A DNA stretch of 64,000 bases, taken from the NCBI RefSeq assembly GCF_904846605.1, contig NZ_CAJHBI010000007.1:59467-123466 (forward strand), in the 5' to 3' direction. The stretch comes from Psychrobacter sp. 72-O-c. Lineage in GTDB: Bacteria; Pseudomonadota; Gammaproteobacteria; Pseudomonadales; Moraxellaceae. Numbering within the stretch: position 1 is the first letter of the stretch; every line of letters begins with the position of its first letter. The notes beneath the pieces are model-generated. The model was given only the letters and a program-made list of their open reading frames with translations, made no database searches and was not told where the DNA came from. This document shows positions 54,907 to 63,938 of the stretch, piece after piece. Made by a program: the position numbers and the translations under genes.

Positions 54907-56148
54907 ATGCGATATGAAGTGATTGTTGTTGGTGCCGGCATGGTAGGAACGTCCATTGCTTGGCACCTCCAAAAACATAACTCTCAGGTTTTATTATTAG
55001 ATAGAAAGTCACCAGGGTCAGAGACCTCATATGGTAATGCCGGGTTGATACAGCGGGAAGCCATTCATGTGCACCCCTTTCCTAGACATTTGACTGAGCT
55101 GGTAAGATTGTTACCGAATCAAAATACTGATATTCGCTATCGCTGGCCTGCGGTCCTACGTCATCACCGAGCATTACTACAGTATTGGCAGTTTTCTGCG
55201 CCATCTTCTGTCCAAAAAATAGAAAAAGAATGGGAAACTCTGATTGAGCATTGTACCAGTGAGCATCAAGAGATGATTACGGCTGCTGGTGCAGAAAACT
55301 TAATCAGACGTGTTGGCTGGATTGAGATGCACCGAACTGAAGATAAGTTTAGAGTCGCTATCGCAGCGGCGCTAAATATGCGTGAACAAGGAATTGAGCA
55401 CAAAGTTCTTTCCATTGATGAGCTAAAAGTACTTGAGCCTAACGGTAATTTTGATGGCTTTATTGGTGCCATTCATTGGTCTAACTCTTGGCAAGTCTCA
55501 AATCCCGGTGCATTGGTAAAAGCTTATGCCAAAAGCTTCCAAGAAATGCAAGGATCAATAACTGAGTGTAATGTCAAACAAATTCTACCTGATGGTGATG
55601 GTTGGCAGGTGATAACTGATGATGATATTTTTTATAGCGATCACTTAGTGGTTGCTGCCGGGCCTTGGTCAAATCAGCTGATAAAACCTCTATGTTATGA
55701 TCTGCCACTATTTCCGATGCGTGGTTATCATCAACACTTTGACATCACACCTCAAAACACCATCAATCATAGCTTGGTCGATATGGATAAAGGGTTTGTC
55801 ATGGGGCCAATGCAACAAGGTATTCGCATTACTACCGGCGCTGAAATGACATTAATGAATGCGGAAAAAGACTTTGGACAACTGCAAGCGGTACTGCGTT
55901 TTGCTAAAGAGATTTTGCCATTGACCGACTCCGTAGAAGAAGAGGCGTGGGCCGGATCACGACCCTGTATGCCTGATATGAAGCCTGTGATCGGTGCAGC
56001 CGTTAAGCATGACAATTTATGGTTCGCTTTTGGGCATGGTCATCAAGGCTTTACCTTAGGACCGATTACTGGGCGGATCATTGAAGAGCTGATACATGAT
56101 AGACCTTTGACGGTTAACGTCGATCCCTTTAATGCTCAGCGATTTTAA
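54907..56148 (+). CDS. FAD-dependent D-amino-acid dehydrogenase-like oxidoreductase
   Basis: 413 residues of the DAO/DadA family. The FAD-binding GxGxxG is VIVVGAGMVGTSIAWHLQ at the N-terminus, followed by LLLDRKSPGSETSYGNAGL; the C-terminal site is WAGSRPCMPDMKPVIGAA and FGHGHQGFTLGP. ATG at 54907, six bases after AAAGGGG, is the likely start. It should oxidise an amino acid or amine to an imine, which fits the RidA gene that follows. Whether it donates electrons to the respiratory chain or to oxygen is not visible. Confidence 0.88.
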   Translation: MRYEVIVVGAGMVGTSIAWHLQKHNSQVLLLDRKSPGSETSYGNAGLIQREAIHVHPFPRHLTELVRLLPNQNTDIRYRWPAVLRHHRALLQYWQFSAPSSVQKIEKEWETLIEHCTSEHQEMITAAGAENLIRRVGWIEMHRTEDKFRVAIAAALNMREQGIEHKVLSIDELKVLEPNGNFDGFIGAIHWSNSWQVSNPGALVKAYAKSFQEMQGSITECNVKQILPDGDGWQVITDDDIFYSDHLVVAAGPWSNQLIKPLCYDLPLFPMRGYHQHFDITPQNTINHSLVDMDKGFVMGPMQQGIRITTGAEMTLMNAEKDFGQLQAVLRFAKEILPLTDSVEEEAWAGSRPCMPDMKPVIGAAVKHDNLWFAFGHGHQGFTLGPITGRIIEELIHDRPLTVNVDPFNAQRF

Positions 56149-56219
56149 ACACTCAATAAAGTAAGCTAATAATATATGTTTTAACCCTATACATTCTAAT
56201 GAACTAAGGATAAACCCCA

Positions 56220-56558
56220 ATGCAAAAAATTCATAGTAATCAACGTATGAGCCAAATCGTAATCCATAACCAAACTGTTTATTTATCAGGACAAGTCGGC
56301 GCTATCGATGAAGATGTGGCCGCTCAGACTTTGACTTGTTTAGATAAAGTCCAACAGCTGCTAGAAGAAGTGGGCAGTGATAAATCAAAAATACTCTCAG
56401 CAACCGTATGGCTAAAAAGCATGGCAGATTTTGAAGCGATGAATACCGTATGGGATCAGTGGTTTGATGACACGCAGCCACCAGCTCGAGCGTGTGGAGA
56501 GTCTGTTTTAGCACACCCCGATCTGTTAGTGGAAATCACTGTAATCGCTGCTGAATAG
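56220..56558 (+). CDS. RidA (YjgF/YER057c/UK114) family deaminase
   Basis: 112 residues. Conserved parts: VYLSGQVGA, the middle KSKILSATVWLKSM, and the C-terminal PPARACGESVLAHPDLLVEI with the substrate-binding Arg. RidA proteins hydrolyse reactive enamine/imine intermediates to keto acids and ammonia. Its place directly after a DadA-like oxidase supports processing of that enzyme's product. AAGGAT precedes the ATG. Confidence 0.92.
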   Translation: MQKIHSNQRMSQIVIHNQTVYLSGQVGAIDEDVAAQTLTCLDKVQQLLEEVGSDKSKILSATVWLKSMADFEAMNTVWDQWFDDTQPPARACGESVLAHPDLLVEITVIAAE

Positions 56559-56639
56559 AGACGCCGATGAGGGATAGGTTGAGCATATTGTTAATAAGTC
56601 ATAATTCTAATTAAGAAAATAATAGTTAAGGGGATAATA

Positions 56640-58295
56640 ATGAATAATACAATCCATGGTGGTCAAGCGATCGTAAACAGTTTGCAATTACATGGGGTCA
56701 GCCGCGCCTATGTCGTTCCAGGTGAGAGCTATTTATCAGTATTAGATGGACTCTATAATGCTGATATCCAGACAGTAGTGTGTCGCCATGAAGCCGCCTG
56801 TACTTATATGGCAGATGCTCACGGTAAATTTACGGGTCAGCCTGGTGTTGCTATGGTTACGCGTGGGCCGGGCGCTGCGCAAGCCTACACCGGTATCCAT
56901 ACCGCTTGGCAAGATGGTGTACCACTCATATTATTCGTTGGGCTAATCCCTGTAGCAGACAGAAATCGTGAGTCTTTCCAAGAGTTTGACCCTAATCAAT
57001 GGTTTTCTAGTCAATGTAAACAGGTTTTGATATTAGATGAAGTTTCAAGAGCGTCCGAAATTGTAGCGAAGGCTTTTCATGCCGCTTTAGAAGGAAGACC
57101 TGGCCCTGTCGTAGTAGGTTTACCTGAAGACATTATTCAGCAAGAATTTCATGGACAATTGCATCCGGTTATACCTGTGTCTGAAGGCAGTGTTGCTGAC
57201 GACCAGCTCAATATCATACTTGATGCATTATCAAACGCTGCTAAGCCGTTGATTTTTATAGGGGGACAAAATTGGACGCTCGAAGCGTCTAAACAATTAA
57301 CTCAGTTCGCAGAGGACAATCACATACCGGTGATTCATGATTGGCGCGCCTCAGATAGAGTTGCCTTTGATTCGCCTGCGCATGCTGGTTATTTGGGTTA
57401 TGGGCGCTCAGATGAGTGTGCGGCATTAATTGAAACAGCTGATGTGCTGCTAACGCTGGGAACAGTATTAGGGGATGTCGCGAGTGATGGCTATAAGTTA
57501 CGTCAGTCTTTTGATAAACCCAATTATATTGTTAATTTAGATACCAGTTTGCGCGGGCATAGTGGCTCAGTTACTGAACATATTATCGCCAGCCCCGTTA
57601 GCTTTAGTAGAGCGCTAAGCAAAGTGCCGCTATTAACAAGCTCAGAGTCTCGCGCGTCTTGGTTCAATTATTGCCATGAACAACAAAGAAAGGATTGTGC
57701 TTTTCCAGAAAAGGAAACAGATATTGAAAGCACTGATCAACCTTATGCCAGTATGACCCAAGTTATTAAAGCAATTACCGAGCAATTACCGACAGATGCC
57801 GTATATAGTTTTGGTGCGGGCAATCATTGTTTATGGGCACAGCGTTATCTGCCTACGCACACCTTTCCAAGTCAGCTCAGTACCAGAAATGGGGCGATGG
57901 GATATAGTTTGCCAGCAGGTATCGTTGCCGCCCTAGAGTCGCCCGAACGCCTATCAGTTGTAGTCACAGGTGATGGCGAATTTATGATGAATGAAGCGGA
58001 GCTATCGACATCATTACGTTATAACGCGCCTGTTTTAATCATCTTAATGGACAATCAGCAGTTCGGCACTATTCGCCAACATCAAGAAGCCCATTACCCT
58101 GATAGAGTATCGGGTACTCAGCTACAGAACCCTGATTTTGCAGCGCTTGCCAATGCTTTTGGCGCACACGGCATACGAATCACTAGTAATAAAGACATTA
58201 AAACAAGTGTCAATGAGGCGATGCAGGTAGTTACCAAAGAGCGTAAAACAGTATTATTACATGTAATTACTGACCCTGAGCAGCTCATGCCTTAG
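56640..58295 (+). CDS. ThDP-dependent enzyme (acetolactate synthase-like superfamily)
   Basis: 551 residues. N-terminal RAYVVPGESYLSVLDGLY, CRHEAACTYMADAHGK with the activating Glu, and VAMVTRGPGAAQAYTGIH; C-terminal ThDP motif VVTGDGEFMMNEAELSTSLR to LMDNQQFGTIR. The layout matches the acetolactate synthase/benzoylformate decarboxylase group, without a small subunit nearby. It closes the amidohydrolase-transporter-oxidase-RidA cluster and could decarboxylate the keto acid formed. AAGGGG precedes the start. Confidence 0.87.
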   Translation: MNNTIHGGQAIVNSLQLHGVSRAYVVPGESYLSVLDGLYNADIQTVVCRHEAACTYMADAHGKFTGQPGVAMVTRGPGAAQAYTGIHTAWQDGVPLILFVGLIPVADRNRESFQEFDPNQWFSSQCKQVLILDEVSRASEIVAKAFHAALEGRPGPVVVGLPEDIIQQEFHGQLHPVIPVSEGSVADDQLNIILDALSNAAKPLIFIGGQNWTLEASKQLTQFAEDNHIPVIHDWRASDRVAFDSPAHAGYLGYGRSDECAALIETADVLLTLGTVLGDVASDGYKLRQSFDKPNYIVNLDTSLRGHSGSVTEHIIASPVSFSRALSKVPLLTSSESRASWFNYCHEQQRKDCAFPEKETDIESTDQPYASMTQVIKAITEQLPTDAVYSFGAGNHCLWAQRYLPTHTFPSQLSTRNGAMGYSLPAGIVAALESPERLSVVVTGDGEFMMNEAELSTSLRYNAPVLIILMDNQQFGTIRQHQEAHYPDRVSGTQLQNPDFAALANAFGAHGIRITSNKDIKTSVNEAMQVVTKERKTVLLHVITDPEQLMP

Positions 58296-58620
58296 GCCGC
58301 TAATACCAGTTAATACTACTAGCAGTTAATAATATAAGTCACTCATCACATTATTCATAATAAGGAAGTATTTTGACTAACTATTATGGTATGAGTGAGT
58401 TCGTAAACTTCAAGCCATATAGTAAATAAAGATTTATAGAGACCCGCTATCCCTAACTATATTGTATTATGAATTAAAGGTAGTAATGAAAATCGAGCTG
58501 AAGTCCATAGGCTGAAGTATCATAATAATTTAACTCTATGTGCTTTTAGCTTGATTTTCATGTTACTTTTTCATGTTACTTCGTCATCAATATATTTAGA
58601 ATATAAGTGCTGAAATTGTC
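58296..58620. other. Intergenic region before the LysR gene
   Basis: 325 bases without a supported gene. It would hold the LysR promoter. No strong terminator hairpin is visible after the ThDP-enzyme gene. Confidence 0.35.
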
Positions 58621-59544
58621 ATGATACAACAGAAATTAGCAGATAGCTTAAATTGGACATTGCTTCATGTGTTAATCGTTATATATGAAGAGGGCAGTAT
58701 TAGTACTGCTGCTAATCGTTTAAATATTACCCAGTCAGCGGTTAGTCAAAATCTTAAAAAGCTTGAAGAGCAGCTTGAGAGTCAGCTTATTATCCGTAAT
58801 ACCAAGCCTTTAGAGCTTACACCCATCGGTCATTACTGTCTGCAAGTCGCTCAAACCATATTTACAGAAATCACTTCTATCGAGGCCATGAAAGGCAGCA
58901 ACTCGCATCTCTTAGAAGGCGACATTAAGCTTTTGGTGGCCAGTCGTCTCCACAATCCAAAATATAATGATTTCCTAGTCTATTTTAAAAAGAAATATCC
59001 AAATATCACCTTAGATTTGACCGTGAAATCAAGCATGGATATTTTAAATGCCCTCAAACAAAAAACCCCTGCTGTCGGTATCTGTTTGGCCAAACATATC
59101 CCCGAAACCCTCAATCAACAATTATTATTCAATCAGCGCTATTATTTGTACTGCGGCTATCATCATCCTTTATTCTCATCGTCCGATTTGAGTTTTGAAA
59201 GTCTATTAAAAGAGGATTTTATTGCTTTTAATAGTGAAGATATTGGGGATGTTCTCTCTCCAATTACTGTATTTAAAGAAAATCACGATCTAACAGGTCG
59301 TATCAGCGCCTATACTAATAATTTAGATGAAGCGGTTCGGCTGATTTATACTGGATATGGTATTGGTGCCTTACCTGACCAATTTATTGCGGCGACCCAT
59401 CTAGAATCTAAGCTCAGACGTCTGCCTCCAAAAGAAGGTATTGCTGACATACCTGTTCATATTTTTTGGCACAAACAACGCGCTTTGTCACCTATCGAAG
59501 CTAAATTTATTGAAGAAATTGTAGAATTTGATATTTCTTTTTAA
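58621..59544 (+). CDS. LysR-family transcriptional regulator
   Basis: 307 residues. The N-terminal winged helix-turn-helix is typical (GSISTAANRLNITQSAVSQN, then KKLEEQLESQLIIRNTKPLE), followed by a periplasmic-binding-like effector domain (from DIKLLVASRLHNP near 101). It follows the catabolic cluster on the same strand, with a 325-base gap, so it may regulate that cluster; the effector is unknown. Confidence 0.92.
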   Translation: MIQQKLADSLNWTLLHVLIVIYEEGSISTAANRLNITQSAVSQNLKKLEEQLESQLIIRNTKPLELTPIGHYCLQVAQTIFTEITSIEAMKGSNSHLLEGDIKLLVASRLHNPKYNDFLVYFKKKYPNITLDLTVKSSMDILNALKQKTPAVGICLAKHIPETLNQQLLFNQRYYLYCGYHHPLFSSSDLSFESLLKEDFIAFNSEDIGDVLSPITVFKENHDLTGRISAYTNNLDEAVRLIYTGYGIGALPDQFIAATHLESKLRRLPPKEGIADIPVHIFWHKQRALSPIEAKFIEEIVEFDISF

Positions 59545-59751
59545 TTTAGATACAGCTTTGTAAAAAATTACTATACCTCAACGTGACAATAGGCGAGCAT
59601 GAACCCACCACCTGAAACCACCCGCTTTTTTATGTCTTCAACTTACCTCCACAAACACCTTTGACGACTAAATACGTTGTGTAATCTATAACATTCATTT
59701 AAAATGAATTTTAAAGTTAAACTTTATTATATTCATAATAAGAAGTCTGCC

Positions 59752-60984
59752 ATGCAATCTATCTCTTTACCCAGCAAACCGCCAACTTCTCCACATCCTA
59801 TTCTTAATTTGAGCTTCCGCATATTTTTTAGTGCAGCGGCGTTATTTGCCGTTATATTTATGGTGTTGTGGTCGTTTGTGTTTACTGGCCATACTAATAT
59901 CGACGCGCAAACCTTGAATCCGCTGTACTGGCATGGTCATGAAATGATTTATGGTTATGCATTGGCAGTGGTGGCGGGGTTCTTGCTGACGGCAGTGAAG
60001 ACCTGGACTGGGGTGATGATGCCGCACGGTTATAAGCTGCTGGGTATTTTTGTTTGTTGGTTGCTGGCGCGTCTTGGCTGGGTCGGGTTTGGTTTAGGGA
60101 TTGGGCAAGGGGCTTGGTTACTATATATGGCAGCCGTGTTTGATATGCTATTTATAGGAACCATGGCGTTTGTTATTTTTCGGGCGGTGCTACAGGTCAA
60201 GCAATACAAGCAGATGGGGATTTTGGCGAAGCTGGCGCTGCTGACGGTTGGTAATGGACTGTGCTATTGGGGTGTGTTTAGCGCAAATATGAACCTGACT
60301 AAGATTGGCATGTATCTGGGGTTTTATTTAATTATTGGTTTGATATTGACCATCGGTCGGCGTGTGGTACCGTTCTTTATTGAGCGTGGTCTCAGTATGG
60401 ATGGGACAGAAAAGGTCACGGTGCGAAATAGTAAAGTACAAGATATCGCCAGTTTACTATTTTTCTTAGCATTTTTTATCGTTGATTTGTTTTATCCTAA
60501 TAAGTATCTGCTGACCATTACTGCGCTGGGAGTGGCGGTGGTTAATATCGTCCGCTTAATAGGCTGGTATCATCGCGGTATTTGGCAAAAGCCGCTGCTA
60601 TGGTCGCTGTATATTGCATTTTTGGGTATGTGTCTGAGCTTCTTATTGTACGCGCTACAACCGTGGTTGGGTTATAACCACAGTATTGCGGTACATGGGT
60701 TGTCGATTGCAGGTGTTGGGATGATGACGTTAGCGATGATGGCGCGGGTGTCGCTTGGTCATACTGGGCGCAGTATTCATACGCCTCCTAAAACCGTCAA
60801 TATTATGTTTGGCTTGATGGTGCTGGTTTTTATCAGCCGCGTGCTATTGCCAATAGTAGATATGGATAACTATTTGCTATGGATAATGATAGCGCAGGGA
60901 GCATGGATTGCCTGTTTTGTGCTATTTTGCATTAGCTATTTACCCATGCTGGCACGTCCTAGACCAGATGGCCTATTTGGTTGA
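59752..60984 (+). CDS. nnrS: NnrS-family membrane protein
   Basis: 410 residues with about 12 membrane helices. Family signature PLYWHGHEMIYGYALAVVAGFLLTAVKTWTG is split between helices 1-3 (WHGHEM near residue 62), with further HSIAVHGLSIAGVGMMTLAM. NnrS is a haem/copper membrane protein linked to nitric oxide resistance and is commonly controlled by NsrR. ATG at 59752 is preferred, as the frame from 59704 lacks a ribosome site. An NsrR-like Rrf2 gene follows 122 bases later. Confidence 0.9.
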   Translation: MQSISLPSKPPTSPHPILNLSFRIFFSAAALFAVIFMVLWSFVFTGHTNIDAQTLNPLYWHGHEMIYGYALAVVAGFLLTAVKTWTGVMMPHGYKLLGIFVCWLLARLGWVGFGLGIGQGAWLLYMAAVFDMLFIGTMAFVIFRAVLQVKQYKQMGILAKLALLTVGNGLCYWGVFSANMNLTKIGMYLGFYLIIGLILTIGRRVVPFFIERGLSMDGTEKVTVRNSKVQDIASLLFFLAFFIVDLFYPNKYLLTITALGVAVVNIVRLIGWYHRGIWQKPLLWSLYIAFLGMCLSFLLYALQPWLGYNHSIAVHGLSIAGVGMMTLAMMARVSLGHTGRSIHTPPKTVNIMFGLMVLVFISRVLLPIVDMDNYLLWIMIAQGAWIACFVLFCISYLPMLARPRPDGLFG

Positions 60985-61106
60985 GGGTTTGGATACTGGT
61001 TTGGCTAATAGTTTGGGTACTTTTAAAATTCACATTTAGAAAAAACGATGAGAAGTAGAGCAGTCATGACAGTTAAAAAAATTAAAATAAACAGGAGCAC
61101 TAGTAA

Positions 61107-61688
61107 ATGCGACTAACCAACTATAGCGATTACGCGCTGCGCTCGTTAATTTATTTGGCAGTCAAGCCTGAGCCGCAAACGCTTGCCAATATTAGCGATA
61201 TTGCGCGTAGCTATGATATTTCTAAGAGTCATTTAACGAAGATTATTCATCAATTGGGGCAGCTTGGCTATATAGATAGCGTGCGGGGTAAAAACGGCGG
61301 CATTCGGTTGGCACGTGCACCCAAAGATATTAATTTGGGTGTATTGATAAAGCAAATTGAGCCGGACTTTGCCTTGGTGGAATGTTTTGCCACGAAGGTG
61401 CCCAGCAATGACGATAGCAATGATGATAGTACTGATGATGGCACTAATCATGATACGACTTATGATAATAGCCATGATGAGGCTAAGACGCCAGGTTTGC
61501 CGTTGACTCTTATCGATGAATTAGCAGTAACCGAAAATAATACCAAACTGGGCTGCGTTATTAGCCCCGTATGCCAATTAAAAGGGGTGTTTTTTGAAGC
61601 ACTGACGGCTTTTATTAACGTTCTTGAGGGTTATACACTAGCAGATATTATTAATAACGAGGATGAGCTTAGGTTCTTGTTGTCATAA
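61107..61688 (+). CDS. nsrR: Rrf2-family NO-responsive regulator (NsrR-like) with an acidic insertion
   Basis: 193 residues. The N-terminal winged helix MRLTNYSDYALRSLIYLA and SKSHLTKIIHQLGQLGYI, then RGKNGGIRLA, are characteristic of NsrR. The three cluster cysteines are Cys93, Cys150 and Cys156. The last two keep the usual spacing, but Cys93 and Cys150 are 57 apart instead of about five in E. coli NsrR (Cys91, 96, 102). The insert (about 98-147) is low-complexity, Asp/Asn/Ser/Thr-rich (NDDSNDDSTDDGTNHDTTYD). It may be a flexible loop that leaves the [Fe-S] site intact. ATG with AGGAG upstream. It probably represses the neighbouring nnrS. Confidence 0.87.
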   Translation: MRLTNYSDYALRSLIYLAVKPEPQTLANISDIARSYDISKSHLTKIIHQLGQLGYIDSVRGKNGGIRLARAPKDINLGVLIKQIEPDFALVECFATKVPSNDDSNDDSTDDGTNHDTTYDNSHDEAKTPGLPLTLIDELAVTENNTKLGCVISPVCQLKGVFFEALTAFINVLEGYTLADIINNEDELRFLLS

Positions 61689-61717
61689 GGCTTGTTGTCA
61701 TAAAGAAGGGTATTGAA

Positions 61718-61746
61718 AAGACTACCCACTTGGTAGCCTTTTTTCT
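61718..61746 (+). terminator. Terminator of the nsrR-like gene
   Basis: CTACC at 61722-61726 and GGTAG at 61732-61736 form a short stem, with partial pairing outside it, followed by CC and a run of six T residues. Confidence 0.55.
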
Positions 61747-61764
61747 GTAAGCCTTTTTAGACTC

Positions 61765-62511
61765 TTAGGGATTTTCAAGCTTAGGACGGGCTTTATCAAC
61801 GGCAGTCAGTAATGCTCTCTCAAACCCGCCAGCCTCAAACTTAACCAAACCTGAATGCGCCGCACAGAAATGTCGGGTATCACGCCACTCATGTGCCAAC
61901 TCTGTTGCCCAGTCGCAATATTGCTTGCCAGCATTGGGCTCATTGGTAAGCGCTTTTTTAGTCATTGGGTGCAGCATCAGCTCTGGTAGCACCGCTTTAA
62001 GCAGTTTTGTTGGAGGGCTCATAAAAGTATCATCAACGTGCACACTTTGGCTGGCAGGATGGAATACCAGTAGCGAGCCTGAGTGAACCTTCTCATTGGG
62101 CGAGATGTAATGAATACCTTTAGGGATAGAGAATTCAAGCTCAGGGTAACGCTGGGCTACCGCATCGCTTTCAACCAGATCATCAGACCACTGTACCTCG
62201 GGTACTTGCTTAGGATGACGCTCACTACCATAAAAGGTAGCTTGCGGGAAGTCTTCAGCCATCTGCGCACAATGTACGGTATGAAAAGGATGGACGTTTA
62301 GTACCGCCTCCACATCTTGACCATTATTGGTCAATACCATGACTTTTTTACGAACATCACCCGTTAGCGCGTAACTGTCCAAAAAAATAAAGCGTCCTGA
62401 TGGCAATTGGATCAGCGAGCATTGTGTGCCTATATTGATTATGCCGCCTAAGCGGAATGACCCTCGTATATTCCAAAATTCTGCGCCCAAATTTATTATT
62501 TGATCGGCCAT
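61765..62511 (-). CDS. Metallo-beta-lactamase-fold-like protein, paralogue 1
   Basis: 248 residues. The N-terminal half has NIGTQCSLIQLPSGRFIFLD and, after strands, VLNVHPFHTVHCAQMAEDF, where HxxHTxxH takes the place of the classical HxHxDH metal motif; later HYISP, HPASQSVHVDDTF (a possible metal Asp) and FCAAHSGL. The order fits a divergent metallo-hydrolase fold, with the activity open. No signal peptide. A close paralogue of the same length lies 209 bases upstream on the same strand. Confidence 0.6.
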   Translation of the reverse strand: MADQIINLGAEFWNIRGSFRLGGIINIGTQCSLIQLPSGRFIFLDSYALTGDVRKKVMVLTNNGQDVEAVLNVHPFHTVHCAQMAEDFPQATFYGSERHPKQVPEVQWSDDLVESDAVAQRYPELEFSIPKGIHYISPNEKVHSGSLLVFHPASQSVHVDDTFMSPPTKLLKAVLPELMLHPMTKKALTNEPNAGKQYCDWATELAHEWRDTRHFCAAHSGLVKFEAGGFERALLTAVDKARPKLENP

Positions 62512-62720
62512 TTTTTTTGTTCCTCAACTTATGATCTATTAACTGGTAGTGACTGGTAACTCAAAAGGTTACCTTTACCCAATGTTTGATGATTATGACT
62601 GATGAAGTACTCAAAGTCTGTTATAAAAAAATATGGTTGATACAGGTATTCAATAATAAAGCCAACAAAGCAGGGCGTGTCGGTTACTAAAAAGGACTGC
62701 CGTTTTGGTCGCTTTAACAG

Positions 62721-63467
62721 TTAAGAGACTTCAAGCTCAGGGCGTGCTCTATCGATGGCAGACAGTAATGACGCCTCAAACTTACCTTCCTCAAAAGTCA
62801 CCAAACCGGAATGCGCCGCGCAAAAATTACGGACATCGCGCCATTCATGCGCCAACTGTGTTACCCAATCACAATACTGCTTGCCAGCATTGGGCTGATC
62901 TTTGAGCGCTTTTTTGGTCGTTGGATGCAAGCCCAGCTCGGGTAGTACGGCATCAAATAGCTTTGAGGGCGAAATCTCAAAAGTATCATCAACATAGATA
63001 CTTTGGCTGGCAGGATGGAAGGCCAACAATGAGCCTGCATGAACCGTCTTGTCGGGTGAGATATAATAAATGCCTTGCGGTAGAGAAAATTCAAGCTCAG
63101 GATAGCGATGGGCTACTGCTTCGCTTTCAACCAAATCATCTGCCCATTGTACTTCTGGTACTTGCTTGGGATGACGCTCACTGCCATAAAAGATCGCTTG
63201 AGGAAAGTCCTTCGCCACTTGTGCACAGTGAACGGTATGAAAAGGATGGACGTTGAGCACGGCCTCTATATCTTGACCGTCATTGGTCAATGCCATAACT
63301 TGCTTTCGTACATCACCAGTTAAAGTATAACTGTCTAACAGTATAAAACGTCCTGACTGCAGTTTTACCAAAGCGCATTGGTTGCCGATATCAAGTATGC
63401 CATTTTTTATAAATGAGCCTCGTATGCTCCAAAACCCTGCACCTAAGTCATAAATTTTGTCTGTCAT
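62721..63467 (-). CDS. Metallo-beta-lactamase-fold-like protein, paralogue 2
   Basis: 248 residues, alignable without gaps to the protein at 61765-62511 and the same at most positions (for example VLNVHPFHTVHCAQ, FYGSERHPKQVPEVQW and PNAGKQYCDW in both). It is most different at the N-terminus (MTDKIYDLGAGFWSIRGSFI) and the C-terminus. This is a tandem duplication with both copies intact. The metal-type His motif is kept. Function is unknown. Confidence 0.6.
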   Translation of the reverse strand: MTDKIYDLGAGFWSIRGSFIKNGILDIGNQCALVKLQSGRFILLDSYTLTGDVRKQVMALTNDGQDIEAVLNVHPFHTVHCAQVAKDFPQAIFYGSERHPKQVPEVQWADDLVESEAVAHRYPELEFSLPQGIYYISPDKTVHAGSLLAFHPASQSIYVDDTFEISPSKLFDAVLPELGLHPTTKKALKDQPNAGKQYCDWVTQLAHEWRDVRNFCAAHSGLVTFEEGKFEASLLSAIDRARPELEVS

Positions 63468-63938
63468 CTGTGTTATTCCTTAATAAATGGTGCATTGGAA
63501 GGTTGTTAGATTTAATGATACCTAGATTTAATAGTACTTGAAACCTGCGTAACAATTGCTATACCACGTTTTATAATTATGGTTTGTATGTTCATTTAAG
63601 TCTGTTATAAAAAGGAAGGTATAAAGATGTCGTATGGTCAGCCTTTAGTAATTCTTGTTCAAGTGGATAGCTATTTATTCTGGTCTTATATCCTTTAAGT
63701 CACTGATTAATATTATATTACTTACGCGTGACGTTATTATAATGCTATGCTTTACCAATTATAGAACAATTATTATTAGGACTTACGCAAAACCGAATAA
63801 GTATTGCTAACCTCAAGAATAACGTAGTAGCATAATAGTCATGAAAAAGCCCAAAGTAACCCGACTAGATTATTGAGCTATGCTGAAGAAACCGTAGAGG
63901 TAAACTTGGTAAACTAACGACTCAATGAGGAGTTTACC
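63468..63938. other. Intergenic region leading into an insertion sequence
   Basis: About 470 bases without a supported gene. The IS left end must lie here; AGGACTTACGCAAAA near 63779-63793 looks like an IS-type terminus but I cannot pair it, because the right end is outside the window. The dispersed 21-bp repeat lies inside it. Confidence 0.4.
63873..63893 (+). repeat. Dispersed 21-bp repeat, copy in the IS leader
   Basis: Same 21-bp sequence as at 26302-26322 and, reversed, 19981-20001. It lies about 45 bases upstream of the IS3-type orfA start, which suggests that the island copies are remnants of this kind of element. Confidence 0.6.

Noticed and set aside
61433..61480. A CRISPR-like or tandem repeat in the GATGAT-rich tract
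   Set aside because: The near-repeats are short, imperfect and in frame within the nsrR-like gene; they encode the acidic insert.
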